Below, piece after piece: positions 24,805 to 32,899 of a DNA stretch of 64,000 bases; the stretch's first letter is position 1, and each line of letters opens with the position of its first letter. The notes beneath the pieces were generated by a model, which was not told where the DNA came from, did no database searches, and was given only the letters and a program-made list of their open reading frames with translations. The translations under genes and the position numbers were made by a program. The stretch covers positions 1 to 64,000 of the forward strand of contig JBFWRK010000012.1 of the NCBI GenBank assembly GCA_050248955.1. The letters run 5' to 3'. Origin of the DNA: JBFWRK01 sp050248955 (GTDB lineage: Bacteria > Actinomycetota > Acidimicrobiia > Acidimicrobiales > Ilumatobacteraceae).

Positions 24805-25310
24805 GGCGTCAGGTGGTCGGGTGCTGCAGCGTCTGGCGCCTGGGGTGAAATGAGCTCCGTGATTGCGCGAACCTGCTGGTGACGCTGGAGTGCCGGAGTG
24901 CGTTGGTGCGACGTCGTCATCGCACGACGAGGCCCAGCGACGCCGTTTCTCTGCTCATCGGCGTCACCAGCCCCGGTCTCTGCTCGGGCGAGGTCGCTGG
25001 CTGTCCGGATGGGAGCGGAGAACCGGTCGGGAGTCGTCAGCGAGCAGAGAACCCGGGGAGAGCGGGACTGGGCCGCGCGCCGGGCCGCCAGCCGCCTGGG
25101 GTGACGGGCGCCCGGAGAGCCGGTGCTGCCTGGGGTGAATGAGCTCCGTGATTGCGCGAAACCGCTGGTGACGTTGGAGCCCCCAGCCGGACCCGCCCCC
25201 TCCGGCGAGCAGTGAGGGACAAACGGGGCCGAGCGGTCGCGTCCCCTTTTCATCTCTGCCCGGTGGCCACCCCGGCCATCACGACTTTGCGGCGTCAGGT
25301 GGTCGGGTGC
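24805..25310 (+). repeat. Composite repeat block with repeat copy B (core 24941-25058)
   Basis: The 24578-25294 gap contains no convincing intact gene. It holds the 118-base core shared with 1473-1590 and 39387-39504, flanked by a direct repeat of about 52 bases (24838-24890 and 25128-25179, beginning GCCTGGGGTGAA). A 20-base word starting GGCGTCAGGTGGTCGGG occurs at both 24805 and 25291. The module at 25236-25288 recurs at 1700-1752. The right end reaches into the last codons of copA. Confidence 0.8.
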
Positions 25311-27601
25311 GAGCTCGTCCGGGGTTGGAAGCGGCGCAACCGCAGGCTGTTCGAGACGACGAAGACGCTCGAGAACGCCATCGCGGCACCGGCGAGCATC
25401 GGGTTCAGCACCCCGGCCGCCGCGAGCGGGAGCGCGGCGATGTTGTACGCGAACGCCCAGAACAGGTTGCCCTTGATCGTCGCCAGCGTCCGGCGGGACA
25501 GGCGGATCGCATCGACGGCACCACGGAGGTCGCCGCGGACGAGCGTCAGGTCACTCGCCTCGATGGCGACGTCGGTCCCGGTTCCCATCGCGAGCCCGAG
25601 ATCGGCCTGCGCCAGCGCCGCGGCGTCGTTGACGCCGTCGCCGACCATCGCGACCGTCCGCCCTGCGGCCTGCAGCCGCCGGATGACGTCGACCTTGTCG
25701 GCCGGGAGGACCTCGGCGATGACGTCGTCGATGCCGACCTGCTTCGCGACCGCCGTTGCCGCCCGTTCGTTGTCGCCGGTCAGCAGGACAGGACGCAGCC
25801 CGAGGGCGCGCAGTCCGGCGACGGCCTCGGCGGAGGACGCCTTCACGGTGTCCGACACCACGAGCACGGCACGCGCGGCGCCATCCCAGCCGACGTAGAT
25901 CGGCGTCTGCCCGATCGCCTCGGCAGCGTCGCGCGCAGCGCGCAACGTGTCGTCCAGCGGCTGCGAGCAGTCGGCCAGGAATCGCTCGCGACCGGCGATC
26001 ACGGCATGCCCGTCGACCACGCCCTGCACGCCCAACCCCTCTGCGTTGACGAACGACTCGACCGGGACGAGCGGAATCCCTCGGGCGCGGGCGCCGGTGG
26101 CGATCGCCGCTGCGATCGGGTGCTCGGACGCGTCCTCCAGCGAGGCCGCGAGGTGCAGCGCCTCGTCCGCAGTGGTACCGGTCGTGGGGACGACGTCCAC
26201 GAGCTCCATCCGGCCCGTCGTCACCGTGCCGGTCTTGTCGAGCACGATGGTGTCCACCGTTCGCGTCGACTCGAGGACCTCTGGTCCCTTGATGATGATG
26301 CCGAGCTGCGCGCCGCGGCCCGTTCCGACCATCAGCGCGGTGGGCGTGGCGAGACCGAGTGCGCACGGGCAGGCGATGATCAGCACCGCTACGGCCGCGG
26401 TGAACGCCGTCGTTGCGTTGTCCGTCGCCGCCGCGCCGAGCCAGAACCCGAGCGTCGCCGCTGCGAGCGCGATGACTGCCGGCACGAAGACCGCGGCGAC
26501 CCGGTCGGCGAGCCGCTGCACCGCCGCCTTGCCCGTCTGCGCCTCCTCGACCAGCCGGCCGATCTGCGCGAGTGCGGTGTCCGCGCCGACACGCGTCGCC
26601 CGGACGACGAGCCTGCCTCCGGCGTTGACAGTCGCGCCGGCCACGGCATCCCCCGGGGCGACCTCGACCGGCACCGGTTCACCCGTGAGCAACGACGCGT
26701 CGATCGCTGAGGTTCCTTCCTCGACGACGCCGTCCGTCGCCACCTTCTCGCCGGGCCGGACGACGAACTGGTCGCCGACGGCGAGCTGCTCGATCGGGAT
26801 CCTCATCTCGGTCCCGTCGCGGAGCACGGCGACGTCCTTCGCCCCGAGCTCGAGCAGCGCCTTCAGCGCCGCCCCGGAGCGTCGCTTGGCCCGCGCCTCG
26901 AAGTACCGACCGGCGAGGATGAACACCGTCACGCCCGCGGCGACCTCGAGATAGATCTGGCTCGACCCCATGCCGCGCTCCGGGCGCAACGAGAAGCCGT
27001 GGCGCAGCGCCGGATCGCCGGCGTCGCCAAGGAACAGCGCGTACAACGACCAGCCGAACGCGGCGAGCACACCGATCGAGATCAGCGTGTCCATCGTTGC
27101 CGCAGCATGGCGGAGGTTCGCCCACGCCGCCTTGTGGAACGGCCATGCGCCCCACGTCACGACCGGCGCCGCCAACGTCAGTGAGAACCACTGCCACGCG
27201 TCGAACTGGAGCGCCGGCACCATCGCCAACACGACGACCGGCAGCGCCAGCAGGAGGGAGACGAGCAGGCGCACCAGCAGCGCTCGCGTCGGATCCGTGG
27301 GCTCGGCTGCCGCTGCCCCTGCCCCCGCCTCGGCCTCGGCCTCGGCGGATCGCGGGGCGGGCCGTGGCAAGCGGGCCGTGTAGCCGGTCGCCTCGACCTG
27401 CGCGATCAGATCGCTCGTGGTGACGCTCGGGCCGAACGACACCTTCGCCTTCTCGGTCGTGTAGTTGACGGACGCGGTCACGCCGTCCATTCGGTTGAGC
27501 CGCTTCTCGATCCGGGCTGCGCACGACGCGCACGTCATCCCACCGATCTCGAGCTGCACCTCTGCCGGCGTGGCCGCGGCGACGTCCGTGGGGTTCGCCA
27601 T
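25295..27601 (-). CDS. copA: Copper-exporting P1B-type ATPase
   Basis: A 768-residue P1B-1 ATPase that pumps Cu(I) out of the cytoplasm. It has an N-terminal metal-binding domain (GMTCASC, Cys24 and Cys27), eight membrane helices with the CPC motif in IIACPCALG, the actuator loop LLTGEPVPVEV (TGEP in place of TGES), the phosphorylation site VLDKTGTVTTG, the SEHPIAAAI motif and MVGDGVNDAAAL. The ATG at 27601 has GGGGGAGG upstream and begins 1 base after the stop of the secreted His-rich protein. The last five codons and stop lie in a 20-base word repeated at 24805, so the native tail may have been altered. It is probably controlled by CsoR through the copZ promoter. Confidence 0.95.
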   Translation of the reverse strand: MANPTDVAAATPAEVQLEIGGMTCASCAARIEKRLNRMDGVTASVNYTTEKAKVSFGPSVTTSDLIAQVEATGYTARLPRPAPRSAEAEAEAGAGAAAAEPTDPTRALLVRLLVSLLLALPVVVLAMVPALQFDAWQWFSLTLAAPVVTWGAWPFHKAAWANLRHAAATMDTLISIGVLAAFGWSLYALFLGDAGDPALRHGFSLRPERGMGSSQIYLEVAAGVTVFILAGRYFEARAKRRSGAALKALLELGAKDVAVLRDGTEMRIPIEQLAVGDQFVVRPGEKVATDGVVEEGTSAIDASLLTGEPVPVEVAPGDAVAGATVNAGGRLVVRATRVGADTALAQIGRLVEEAQTGKAAVQRLADRVAAVFVPAVIALAAATLGFWLGAAATDNATTAFTAAVAVLIIACPCALGLATPTALMVGTGRGAQLGIIIKGPEVLESTRTVDTIVLDKTGTVTTGRMELVDVVPTTGTTADEALHLAASLEDASEHPIAAAIATGARARGIPLVPVESFVNAEGLGVQGVVDGHAVIAGRERFLADCSQPLDDTLRAARDAAEAIGQTPIYVGWDGAARAVLVVSDTVKASSAEAVAGLRALGLRPVLLTGDNERAATAVAKQVGIDDVIAEVLPADKVDVIRRLQAAGRTVAMVGDGVNDAAALAQADLGLAMGTGTDVAIEASDLTLVRGDLRGAVDAIRLSRRTLATIKGNLFWAFAYNIAALPLAAAGVLNPMLAGAAMAFSSVFVVSNSLRLRRFQPRTSSHPTT

Positions 27602-27602
27602 C

Positions 27603-28469
27603 TCAGTGACCTCCCCCTTCCATGGCGGGCTCGGCAGCGACATCGACCGTGAACGACGCGGTGCGCACGTCGCCGTCGTGGGCGAAGTCGAGGAACAGGC
27701 GGTACGTGCCGGCGGAGGGGAACTCGGCCGCGAACGTGATGTCGGTGTCGCCATCGTCGCCGTGCAGCGGGTGCACGTGGAGGAACGCCAGGTCCCCGGT
27801 GCGGATGGCGACGAGGTGACCGGCCGCACCGAGGTACGGCTCGGTACGAACGGCTTCGCCGTCCTTGGTGACCGCGAAGCTGATCGTCGATTCGCCGACC
27901 AGGGTGTGCCCGGTCAGCGTCACGTGGTAGCCGTCGGCGTCGTACGACCGCACCGGCGGAGGCACCACCGGTGCCTCGACCGATCCCGGCACGACGAGGT
28001 CCGCGCCGAGCGTCAGCGGCTCGTGGCCAGCGGCCTGGAAGTCGGCGAAGACCCGGTACGAACCGGGTGCCAGCGCCGGAAGCTGGATCGTCCAGCTACC
28101 GCTGCCGTCCATCGTCGGGTGCAGGTGCCGGTAGTCGACGAGGTTCCGCGAGAGCACGACGAGGTGGAGGTTGCGCTCGTGGAGCTCGTCGAAGGCGGTG
28201 ACCGGGTCGCCCACCTCGTCGAGGATCCGGAACTCGAACTGCGCCGGCTCATCGGCTGGGAGCACGTCGTCGGCGAGCTCGAGCCGGAGCCCCCCGTCGG
28301 CGACCGCGAGGCCACGCACGTCGTCCGACGCGACGGGCATCGACGAATGCTCTCCACCGCTCGCGCTGCCGACGTCGATCGGGCCGGCAGACCGACCGAC
28401 GAAGAGCGCGGCGACGAAGATCGCCGCGAGCGCGAACCCGAAGGCGCCGAGCTTGGACCCGGTCCTCAA
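27603..28469 (-). CDS. Secreted or anchored protein with duplicated His-motif domain, copper-locus associated
   Basis: A 288-residue protein with an N-terminal membrane/signal segment (residues about 8-26) and two related beta-sandwich-like domains. Each has an HxHP motif (HLHP at 115-118, HVHP at 231-234) followed by a segment of the type PGSYRVFADF or AGTYRLFLDF. The C-terminus is His/Gly-rich. Its position between copZ and copA and its His motifs suggest periplasmic or surface copper binding or transfer; this is inferred, as the family has no known function. It starts with TTG, overlapping the copZ stop (TTGA), so it is translationally coupled. Confidence 0.75.
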   Translation of the reverse strand: MRTGSKLGAFGFALAAIFVAALFVGRSAGPIDVGSASGGEHSSMPVASDDVRGLAVADGGLRLELADDVLPADEPAQFEFRILDEVGDPVTAFDELHERNLHLVVLSRNLVDYRHLHPTMDGSGSWTIQLPALAPGSYRVFADFQAAGHEPLTLGADLVVPGSVEAPVVPPPVRSYDADGYHVTLTGHTLVGESTISFAVTKDGEAVRTEPYLGAAGHLVAIRTGDLAFLHVHPLHGDDGDTDITFAAEFPSAGTYRLFLDFAHDGDVRTASFTVDVAAEPAMEGGGH

Positions 28470-28684
28470 CCGGCGACCTCGTATCCTGCTTCGTCGATCG
28501 CGGCTGCGAGCTCCGCTCGGTCGACCGGACCGTTCGACTCCACCGTCACCGCGCCGGTGCCGAGGTCCACGCTCACGTCGATCACACCGTCGAGCTTCGA
28601 GACCTCCTCGGTGACGGCGGCGACGCAGTGCGCGCAGGTCATCCCGGTGACGGCGAAGGTGGTGGTGGTGGTTGCAGCGTTCAT
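28466..28684 (-). CDS. copZ: Copper chaperone, heavy-metal-associated domain
   Basis: A 72-residue Atx1-like chaperone with GMTCAHC near residue 14 and the usual ferredoxin-like fold pattern (VSVDLGTGAVTVES, IDEAGYEV). It hands Cu(I) to the CopA ATPase. The ATG at 28684 lies 6 bases after a TATCAT hexamer, so the copZ mRNA is probably leaderless; a CsoR box overlaps that hexamer. It is the first gene of the operon copZ - secreted His protein - copA. Confidence 0.9.
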   Translation of the reverse strand: MNAATTTTTFAVTGMTCAHCVAAVTEEVSKLDGVIDVSVDLGTGAVTVESNGPVDRAELAAAIDEAGYEVAG

Positions 28685-28693
28685 GTCGCCATG

Positions 28694-28710
28694 ATACCCC
28701 CGCCCGGTAT
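28694..28710. promoter_or_regulatory. CsoR operator between copZ and csoR
   Basis: ATACCCCCGCCCGGTAT is a 17-base palindrome of the CsoR type (ATACC and GGTAT ends with a C/G-rich centre). It overlaps the copZ -10 (TATCAT, minus strand, 28691-28696) and the csoR -10 (TATACT, plus strand, 28708-28713), so one repressor would control both directions. Confidence 0.85.
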
Positions 28711-28741
28711 ACTCTGCACCCATCTGGAGCGAGGAGACGGT

Positions 28742-29023
28742 GTGCACGGCTACGCGATGGACAAGGACGACTACCTGAAGCGCCTGAAGCGGATCGAAGG
28801 GCAGGTTCGTGGACTGCAACGCATGATCGACGAGGACACGTACTGCATCGACATCCTCACGCAGGTGAGCGCGGCGACGAAGGCGTTGCAGAGCGTCGCC
28901 GTCGGCCTCCTCGACCAGCACGTGCGGCACTGCGTCAGCAACGCGATCGCCAACGACCCCGCCGAGGCCGAGCGCATGGTGACCGAGGCGACGAGGGCGA
29001 TCGAACGACTCGTCAAGTCCTGA
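28742..29023 (+). CDS. csoR: Copper-sensing transcriptional repressor
   Basis: A 93-residue four-helix regulator that leaves DNA when it binds Cu(I). The copper ligands C35 (DTYCIDIL), H60 and C64 (DQHVRHCV) are all present, and the N-terminus has the usual YLKRLKRIEGQVRGLQRMI helix. The GTG at 28742 with GAGGAG upstream is chosen; an ATG five codons later is possible. It is divergent from copZ and shares its operator, which implies autoregulation. Confidence 0.92.
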   Translation: MHGYAMDKDDYLKRLKRIEGQVRGLQRMIDEDTYCIDILTQVSAATKALQSVAVGLLDQHVRHCVSNAIANDPAEAERMVTEATRAIERLVKS

Positions 29024-29089
29024 GGCGGCAGGCGTCCGAGCCCGACGTTGTTGCCATGGACGCGGAGCATGCTCTGCCCGGGATCTCGT

Positions 29090-31192
29090 TCACGCTGTGA
29101 GGCGGACCCGTCGAAGCAGCTGCGCGTTGAGCGCCACAACGATCGTGGACACGCTCATCAGGATCGCGCCCACCGCCGGAGGCATGTCGACGCCTGCCCA
29201 TGAGAGCGCTCCGGCGGCGAGCGGGATCGCGGCGATGTTGTAGCCGGCTGCCCAGGCGAGGTTCTGGCGCATCTTGCGGTAGCTCGCCTTCGACAGCCGG
29301 ATCACGGACGTGACCGCCCGCGGGTCGTTACCGGCGAGCACCACCCCGGCCGACTCGATCGCGACATCCGTGCCCGCGCCGATGGCGAGACCGACGTCGG
29401 CACGGGCCAGTGCGGGCGCGTCGTTCACCCCGTCGCCGACCATCGCGACGGTGTAGCCGCGAGCCTGCAGCTCTCCGACGATGCGGTCCTTGTCCTCGGG
29501 CAGCACGTCCGAGAAGACCTCATCGATGCCGAGGTCGCGTCCAACCGCATCGGCCACCTGGCGCGCGTCGCCGGTGATCATCATCACCTTGTCGATGCCG
29601 ATGTCGCGCAGCTGCGCCACCGCGGTGCGGGCCTCCTCCCGAACCTCGTCCTCGAGGGCGAGCGACCCGACGACCACGTCGTCCCTGACGAGGTGCAGCA
29701 CGGACGCGCCACGCGCCTTCCACTCGTCGATGCACGGCTCCAGCGCTTCGGGGACGGCGAGCCCGCGTTCGTGCAGCAACGCCGGACCGCCGACGGCGTA
29801 GCGAACGCCCTCGATCTCCGCCTCGACACCGCGGCCGGTGAGCGCCTTGAAGTCGGTCGCAGCGGCAACGGGCCCACGAGATGCCGCTGCGGTCACGATC
29901 GCTCTGGCCAGCGGGTGCTCGCTGTCGGACTCGACACCACCCGCGAGCCTGAGCAGTTCGTCGTCCTCCACGCCCGCTCCGGCAACGCCGATGACCACGT
30001 GCCGGCCCTTCGTGAGCGTGCCGGTCTTGTCGAACAGCACCGCATCGACCGTCCGCATCCGCTCGAGCGCGAGACGGTCCTTCACGAGGATCCCGTTGCG
30101 CGCTGCCAGTGCGGTGGACAGCGCGATCACGAGCGGGATCGCGAGCCCCAACGCGTGCGGGCAGGCGATGACCAACACGGTGACGGCGGTCGTGATCGCC
30201 TTGTCGAGATCGCCGACGAGCCACCACACGGCGAAGGTCACGGCTGCAGCCACGGTGGCTACGTAGAACAGCAGTGCCGCGAACCGGTCGGCCAGCACCT
30301 GCGCCCTGCTCCGCGACGTCTGCGCCTCGGCCACGAGCCGTTGGATGCCCGCGAGCGCGGTGTCGTCACCGACGGCATCGACCCGCACGCGCAGCGACGA
30401 ATCGGTGGACACGGTCCCGGCGACGACCCGATCGCCCGGTGCCTTCGGAACGGGCCGTGATTCGCCGGTGATCATCGACTCGTCCATCTCCGCTTCGCCG
30501 GACTCGATCGCTCCGTCGGCGGGCACCCGAGCGCCGGCCCGGACGAGCACACGATCGCCCGGGCGGAGCGTCGTGACCGGCACCATGCGGTTCGACTCGC
30601 CGTCGATGAGCTCGGCCTCGTCGGGTAGCAGCGCCGCCAGCGCGGCGAGCGCGCCGCGGGCCTGGCCGATCGCCTTCATCTCCTGCCAGTGCCCGAGCAG
30701 CATGATCGTCACCAGGGCAGCGAGCTCCCACCAGAACTCGAGGTCGAACCATCCGAGGCTCGACGCTGCGGACGAAACCCAGGCGACCGAGATCGCCATC
30801 GCGATCAGCAGCATCATCCCGGGCGCTCGGTCGCGAATCTCGGCCACCGCGCCGGCGAGGAACGGCCAGCCACCCCAGACGAATACGAGCGAGCCGAGCA
30901 CCGGGCCGACCCACGCGACGCCGTCGATGCGGTAGCCGAACCAGTCCATGACCATCTCGCTCGTGATCACGACCGGGATCGACAGCAGCAGCGTCAGCCA
31001 GAACCGGCGGCGGAAGATCTCCGGATCGTGACCGGCGTGCTTGTCATGGCCGGCGTGACCGGCGTCGTCATGGCCGGCGTGACCGGCGTCGTCATGGCCG
31101 GTGTGACCGGTGTGACCGGTGTGACCCGCATACGGCTCAGCAGGAGCCATGGCCGTCACCGAATCGTGGAGGCGCTCGAGATGTCGTTGCAT
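29090..31192 (-). CDS. copB: CopB-type heavy-metal ATPase (CPH motif)
   Basis: A 700-residue P1B-3-like ATPase. CPH in VIACPHALG replaces CPC, a feature of CopB pumps reported for copper or silver. It has the MITGESRPV actuator loop, LFDKTGTLTKG, DSEHPLARA and MVGDGVNDAPAL. Instead of a folded metal domain, the N-terminus is a low-complexity His tail (repeats of HTGH and HAGHDDAG, residues about 22-56), encoded by tandem repeated DNA at about 31043-31130. It converges on csoR. Its own promoter carries a CsoR box, so it belongs to the same copper regulon but is separately transcribed. Confidence 0.93.
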   Translation of the reverse strand: MQRHLERLHDSVTAMAPAEPYAGHTGHTGHTGHDDAGHAGHDDAGHAGHDKHAGHDPEIFRRRFWLTLLLSIPVVITSEMVMDWFGYRIDGVAWVGPVLGSLVFVWGGWPFLAGAVAEIRDRAPGMMLLIAMAISVAWVSSAASSLGWFDLEFWWELAALVTIMLLGHWQEMKAIGQARGALAALAALLPDEAELIDGESNRMVPVTTLRPGDRVLVRAGARVPADGAIESGEAEMDESMITGESRPVPKAPGDRVVAGTVSTDSSLRVRVDAVGDDTALAGIQRLVAEAQTSRSRAQVLADRFAALLFYVATVAAAVTFAVWWLVGDLDKAITTAVTVLVIACPHALGLAIPLVIALSTALAARNGILVKDRLALERMRTVDAVLFDKTGTLTKGRHVVIGVAGAGVEDDELLRLAGGVESDSEHPLARAIVTAAASRGPVAAATDFKALTGRGVEAEIEGVRYAVGGPALLHERGLAVPEALEPCIDEWKARGASVLHLVRDDVVVGSLALEDEVREEARTAVAQLRDIGIDKVMMITGDARQVADAVGRDLGIDEVFSDVLPEDKDRIVGELQARGYTVAMVGDGVNDAPALARADVGLAIGAGTDVAIESAGVVLAGNDPRAVTSVIRLSKASYRKMRQNLAWAAGYNIAAIPLAAGALSWAGVDMPPAVGAILMSVSTIVVALNAQLLRRVRLTA

Positions 31193-31200
31193 AGCTTTGT

Positions 31201-31229
31201 ATCATACCCCCCTGGGGTATCAATGGCAA
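31201..31229 (-). promoter_or_regulatory. copB promoter with CsoR box in the spacer
   Basis: Reading on the minus strand, TTGCCA (31229-31224) and TATGAT (31206-31201) are 17 bases apart. The spacer holds ATACCCCAGGGGGGTAT (31204-31220), a near-perfect CsoR palindrome. The ATG follows the -10 by 8 bases, so the mRNA has almost no leader. Confidence 0.85.
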
Positions 31230-31323
31230 GAGGTCGGTCGGGCGTGCCTCGCCGGAGGCGGCGTGACAGGATCGGGAGCAGGCGGCGACCACCACCGCCC
31301 CACGAGCACGAGGAGACACGTCC

Positions 31324-31728
31324 ATGACCGGATGGGTTGGCAACATCGAGGAAGCGACCGTCGGGAACTCGAACTTCCGAACGGTGCTGTTCACGGGCGC
31401 GGCGACGCAGCTGACCGTGATGTGCCTCGCCGCCGGAGAGGAGATCGGCGTGGAGATGCACGACCACATCGATCAGTTCATCCGTGTCGAAGAAGGCAGC
31501 GCCCGCGTGACGTTCGGGCCGTCGAAGGACGAGGTGACCGAGACGCACGAGCTCGAGGACGACTGGGCGGTGATCATCCCCGGTGGTACCTGGCACAACG
31601 TGATCAACACCGGATCCGGCGACCTCAAGCTGTACTCGCTCTACTCGCCTCCGGAGCACCCCGACGGCACCGTCCACGTGACCAAGGCCGATGCTGACGC
31701 GGCCGAGGCTGCGGAGCACGGCCACTGA
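31324..31728 (+). CDS. Cupin-domain protein
   Basis: A 134-residue single-domain cupin. Metal ligands of the two cupin motifs are visible: HDHIDQFIRVEEG (motif 1) and PGGTWHNVINTG (motif 2). The C-terminus is acidic and His-containing. Stand-alone cupins of this kind are often annotated as sugar isomerases or dioxygenase-like sensors; no substrate can be inferred here. A GAGGAG site lies about 10 bases upstream of the ATG. A hairpin at 31730 follows the stop. Confidence 0.83.
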   Translation: MTGWVGNIEEATVGNSNFRTVLFTGAATQLTVMCLAAGEEIGVEMHDHIDQFIRVEEGSARVTFGPSKDEVTETHELEDDWAVIIPGGTWHNVINTGSGDLKLYSLYSPPEHPDGTVHVTKADADAAEAAEHGH

Positions 31729-31729
31729 C

Positions 31730-31751
31730 GTGAGGGGACCGGAGCCCTCAC
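31730..31751. terminator. Hairpin between convergent cupin and LLM genes
   Basis: GTGAGGG and CCCTCAC form a perfect 7-base stem around an 8-base loop, starting 2 bases after the cupin stop and overlapping the stop of the convergent LLM gene. Confidence 0.55.
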
Positions 31752-32638
31752 CCCTCCGAGGGGAGCTCGGCGAGGCGCGGTACGGCCGGCCCGCAGCGCT
31801 CCTCGATCCAGGCGTCGGGCTGATCGCCGGTCGGCATGACGATCACGTCGTCGACGCCGAGCGCGGCGTACGGGACCATCTCGTCGACGAACGCGTCGAC
31901 GCCACGGCTGCTGAGCGCGCCGGTGACGTGCAGGATGCTCGTCCGTATGGTCTCGTAGTCCCGGCCGACGTCGTCACAATGGCGGCGCAGCACGTCGAGC
32001 TTGTGGGCGACGTCCGTGGCCGACGCTGCGAACAGGTTGCAGGCGTCGCCGTACTGCGCGACGAGCCGGAGCGTCTTGCGCTCACCGCTCCCGCCGATCA
32101 ACACCGGCGGGCGAGGACGGCTGAGCGGCATGGGTGAGCACAGCGTCTCGGCGAGTTGGTAGTGGCGACCAACGAAGGCTCCGACGTTGTCGGGATCCCA
32201 CATCTGGAGGCAGATCTGCAGCGCCTCTTCGAGCCGCTCGAACCGCTCCGCCAACGGAGGGAACGGGACGCCGAGCCCGAGGTGCTCCCGCTCGTACCAC
32301 GCCGCGCCGATGCCGAGCTCGGCGCGGCCGCCCGACAGCACGTCGAGGGTGGCGATGATCTTGGCGAGCAGGCCCGGGTGGCGGTACGTGACACCGGAGA
32401 CGAGCAATCCCAGCCGGACCGTCGACGTCATCCCGGCGAGGAAGCCGAGGGTGGTGTAGCCCTCGAGCATCGGATCCTCGGCCGGTGCCATCTGGTCCAT
32501 CTGGAAGTAGTGATCCATCACGGAGACGGAGCTGATGCCGGTGGCTTCGGCCGCGCGTGCCACTCGCGCCAAGGTCGGTGCGATCGCCGACGCCCCGGCG
32601 GGGTCCTTGAAGCTGACGATGTGGACACCGAGTTGCAC
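31748..32638 (-). CDS. LLM-class (F420-type) flavin-dependent oxidoreductase
   Basis: A 296-residue luciferase-like TIM barrel. Family features include VMDHYFQMDQM near residue 40, TSTVRLGLLVSGVTYRHPG, LDVLSGGRAELGIGAAWYE and PVLIGGSGERKTLRL. The subgroup with GxGWxxxE-type motifs generally uses coenzyme F420 in actinobacteria; the substrate is unknown. The GTG at 32638 has GAGAGGAG upstream. There is no close operon partner. Confidence 0.87.
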   Translation of the reverse strand: MQLGVHIVSFKDPAGASAIAPTLARVARAAEATGISSVSVMDHYFQMDQMAPAEDPMLEGYTTLGFLAGMTSTVRLGLLVSGVTYRHPGLLAKIIATLDVLSGGRAELGIGAAWYEREHLGLGVPFPPLAERFERLEEALQICLQMWDPDNVGAFVGRHYQLAETLCSPMPLSRPRPPVLIGGSGERKTLRLVAQYGDACNLFAASATDVAHKLDVLRRHCDDVGRDYETIRTSILHVTGALSSRGVDAFVDEMVPYAALGVDDVIVMPTGDQPDAWIEERCGPAVPRLAELPSEG

Positions 32639-32774
32639 GGGGACGAACTCCTCTCGTGGGGGGTGTCCACCCTACGCCGATCCGGGGCTCGACGACCACG
32701 CCCTCGGCGACCGACTCGATCCGCTCTCTGGGCGAACCCACCGCCATCCGCGAGCAGCGGCTCCGCCCGCCGAC

Positions 32775-32817
32775 GTGTTCACTTCAGATCAACCGGTCGT
32801 TGATCTGAGGTGAACAC
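32775..32817. repeat. 43-bp palindromic repeat, copy 2
   Basis: The left arm GTGTTCACTTCAGATCAAC and right arm GTTGATCTGAGGTGAACAC pair at 18 of 19 positions around the 5-base spacer CGGTC. Same arm and spacer lengths as the element at 212-254. It lies 82 bases upstream of a methyltransferase gene; copy 1 is 51 bases upstream of the epoxide hydrolase. Confidence 0.85.
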
Positions 32818-32830
32818 GAGCGAGCAAGAC

Positions 32831-32860
32831 GGCGCGAGTCGGAGCGAGTCGGAGCGAGTC
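32831..32860. repeat. Three tandem 10-bp units
   Basis: GGMGCGAGTC is repeated three times without interruption between the palindrome and the methyltransferase promoter (TAGGCT at 32888-32893). Ten-base spacing puts each unit on the same helix face, which could suit cooperative protein binding, though simple slippage is equally likely. Confidence 0.7.
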
Positions 32861-32899
32861 GGCATCGTTGCGGCGGACTGGCGTCCGTAGGCTGAGCGC

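Noticed and set aside
24863..25142. Several overlapping plus-strand frames inside repeat copy B
   Set aside because: No ribosome site, and the frames are not shared by the other two repeat copies, which keep the DNA but not a protein.
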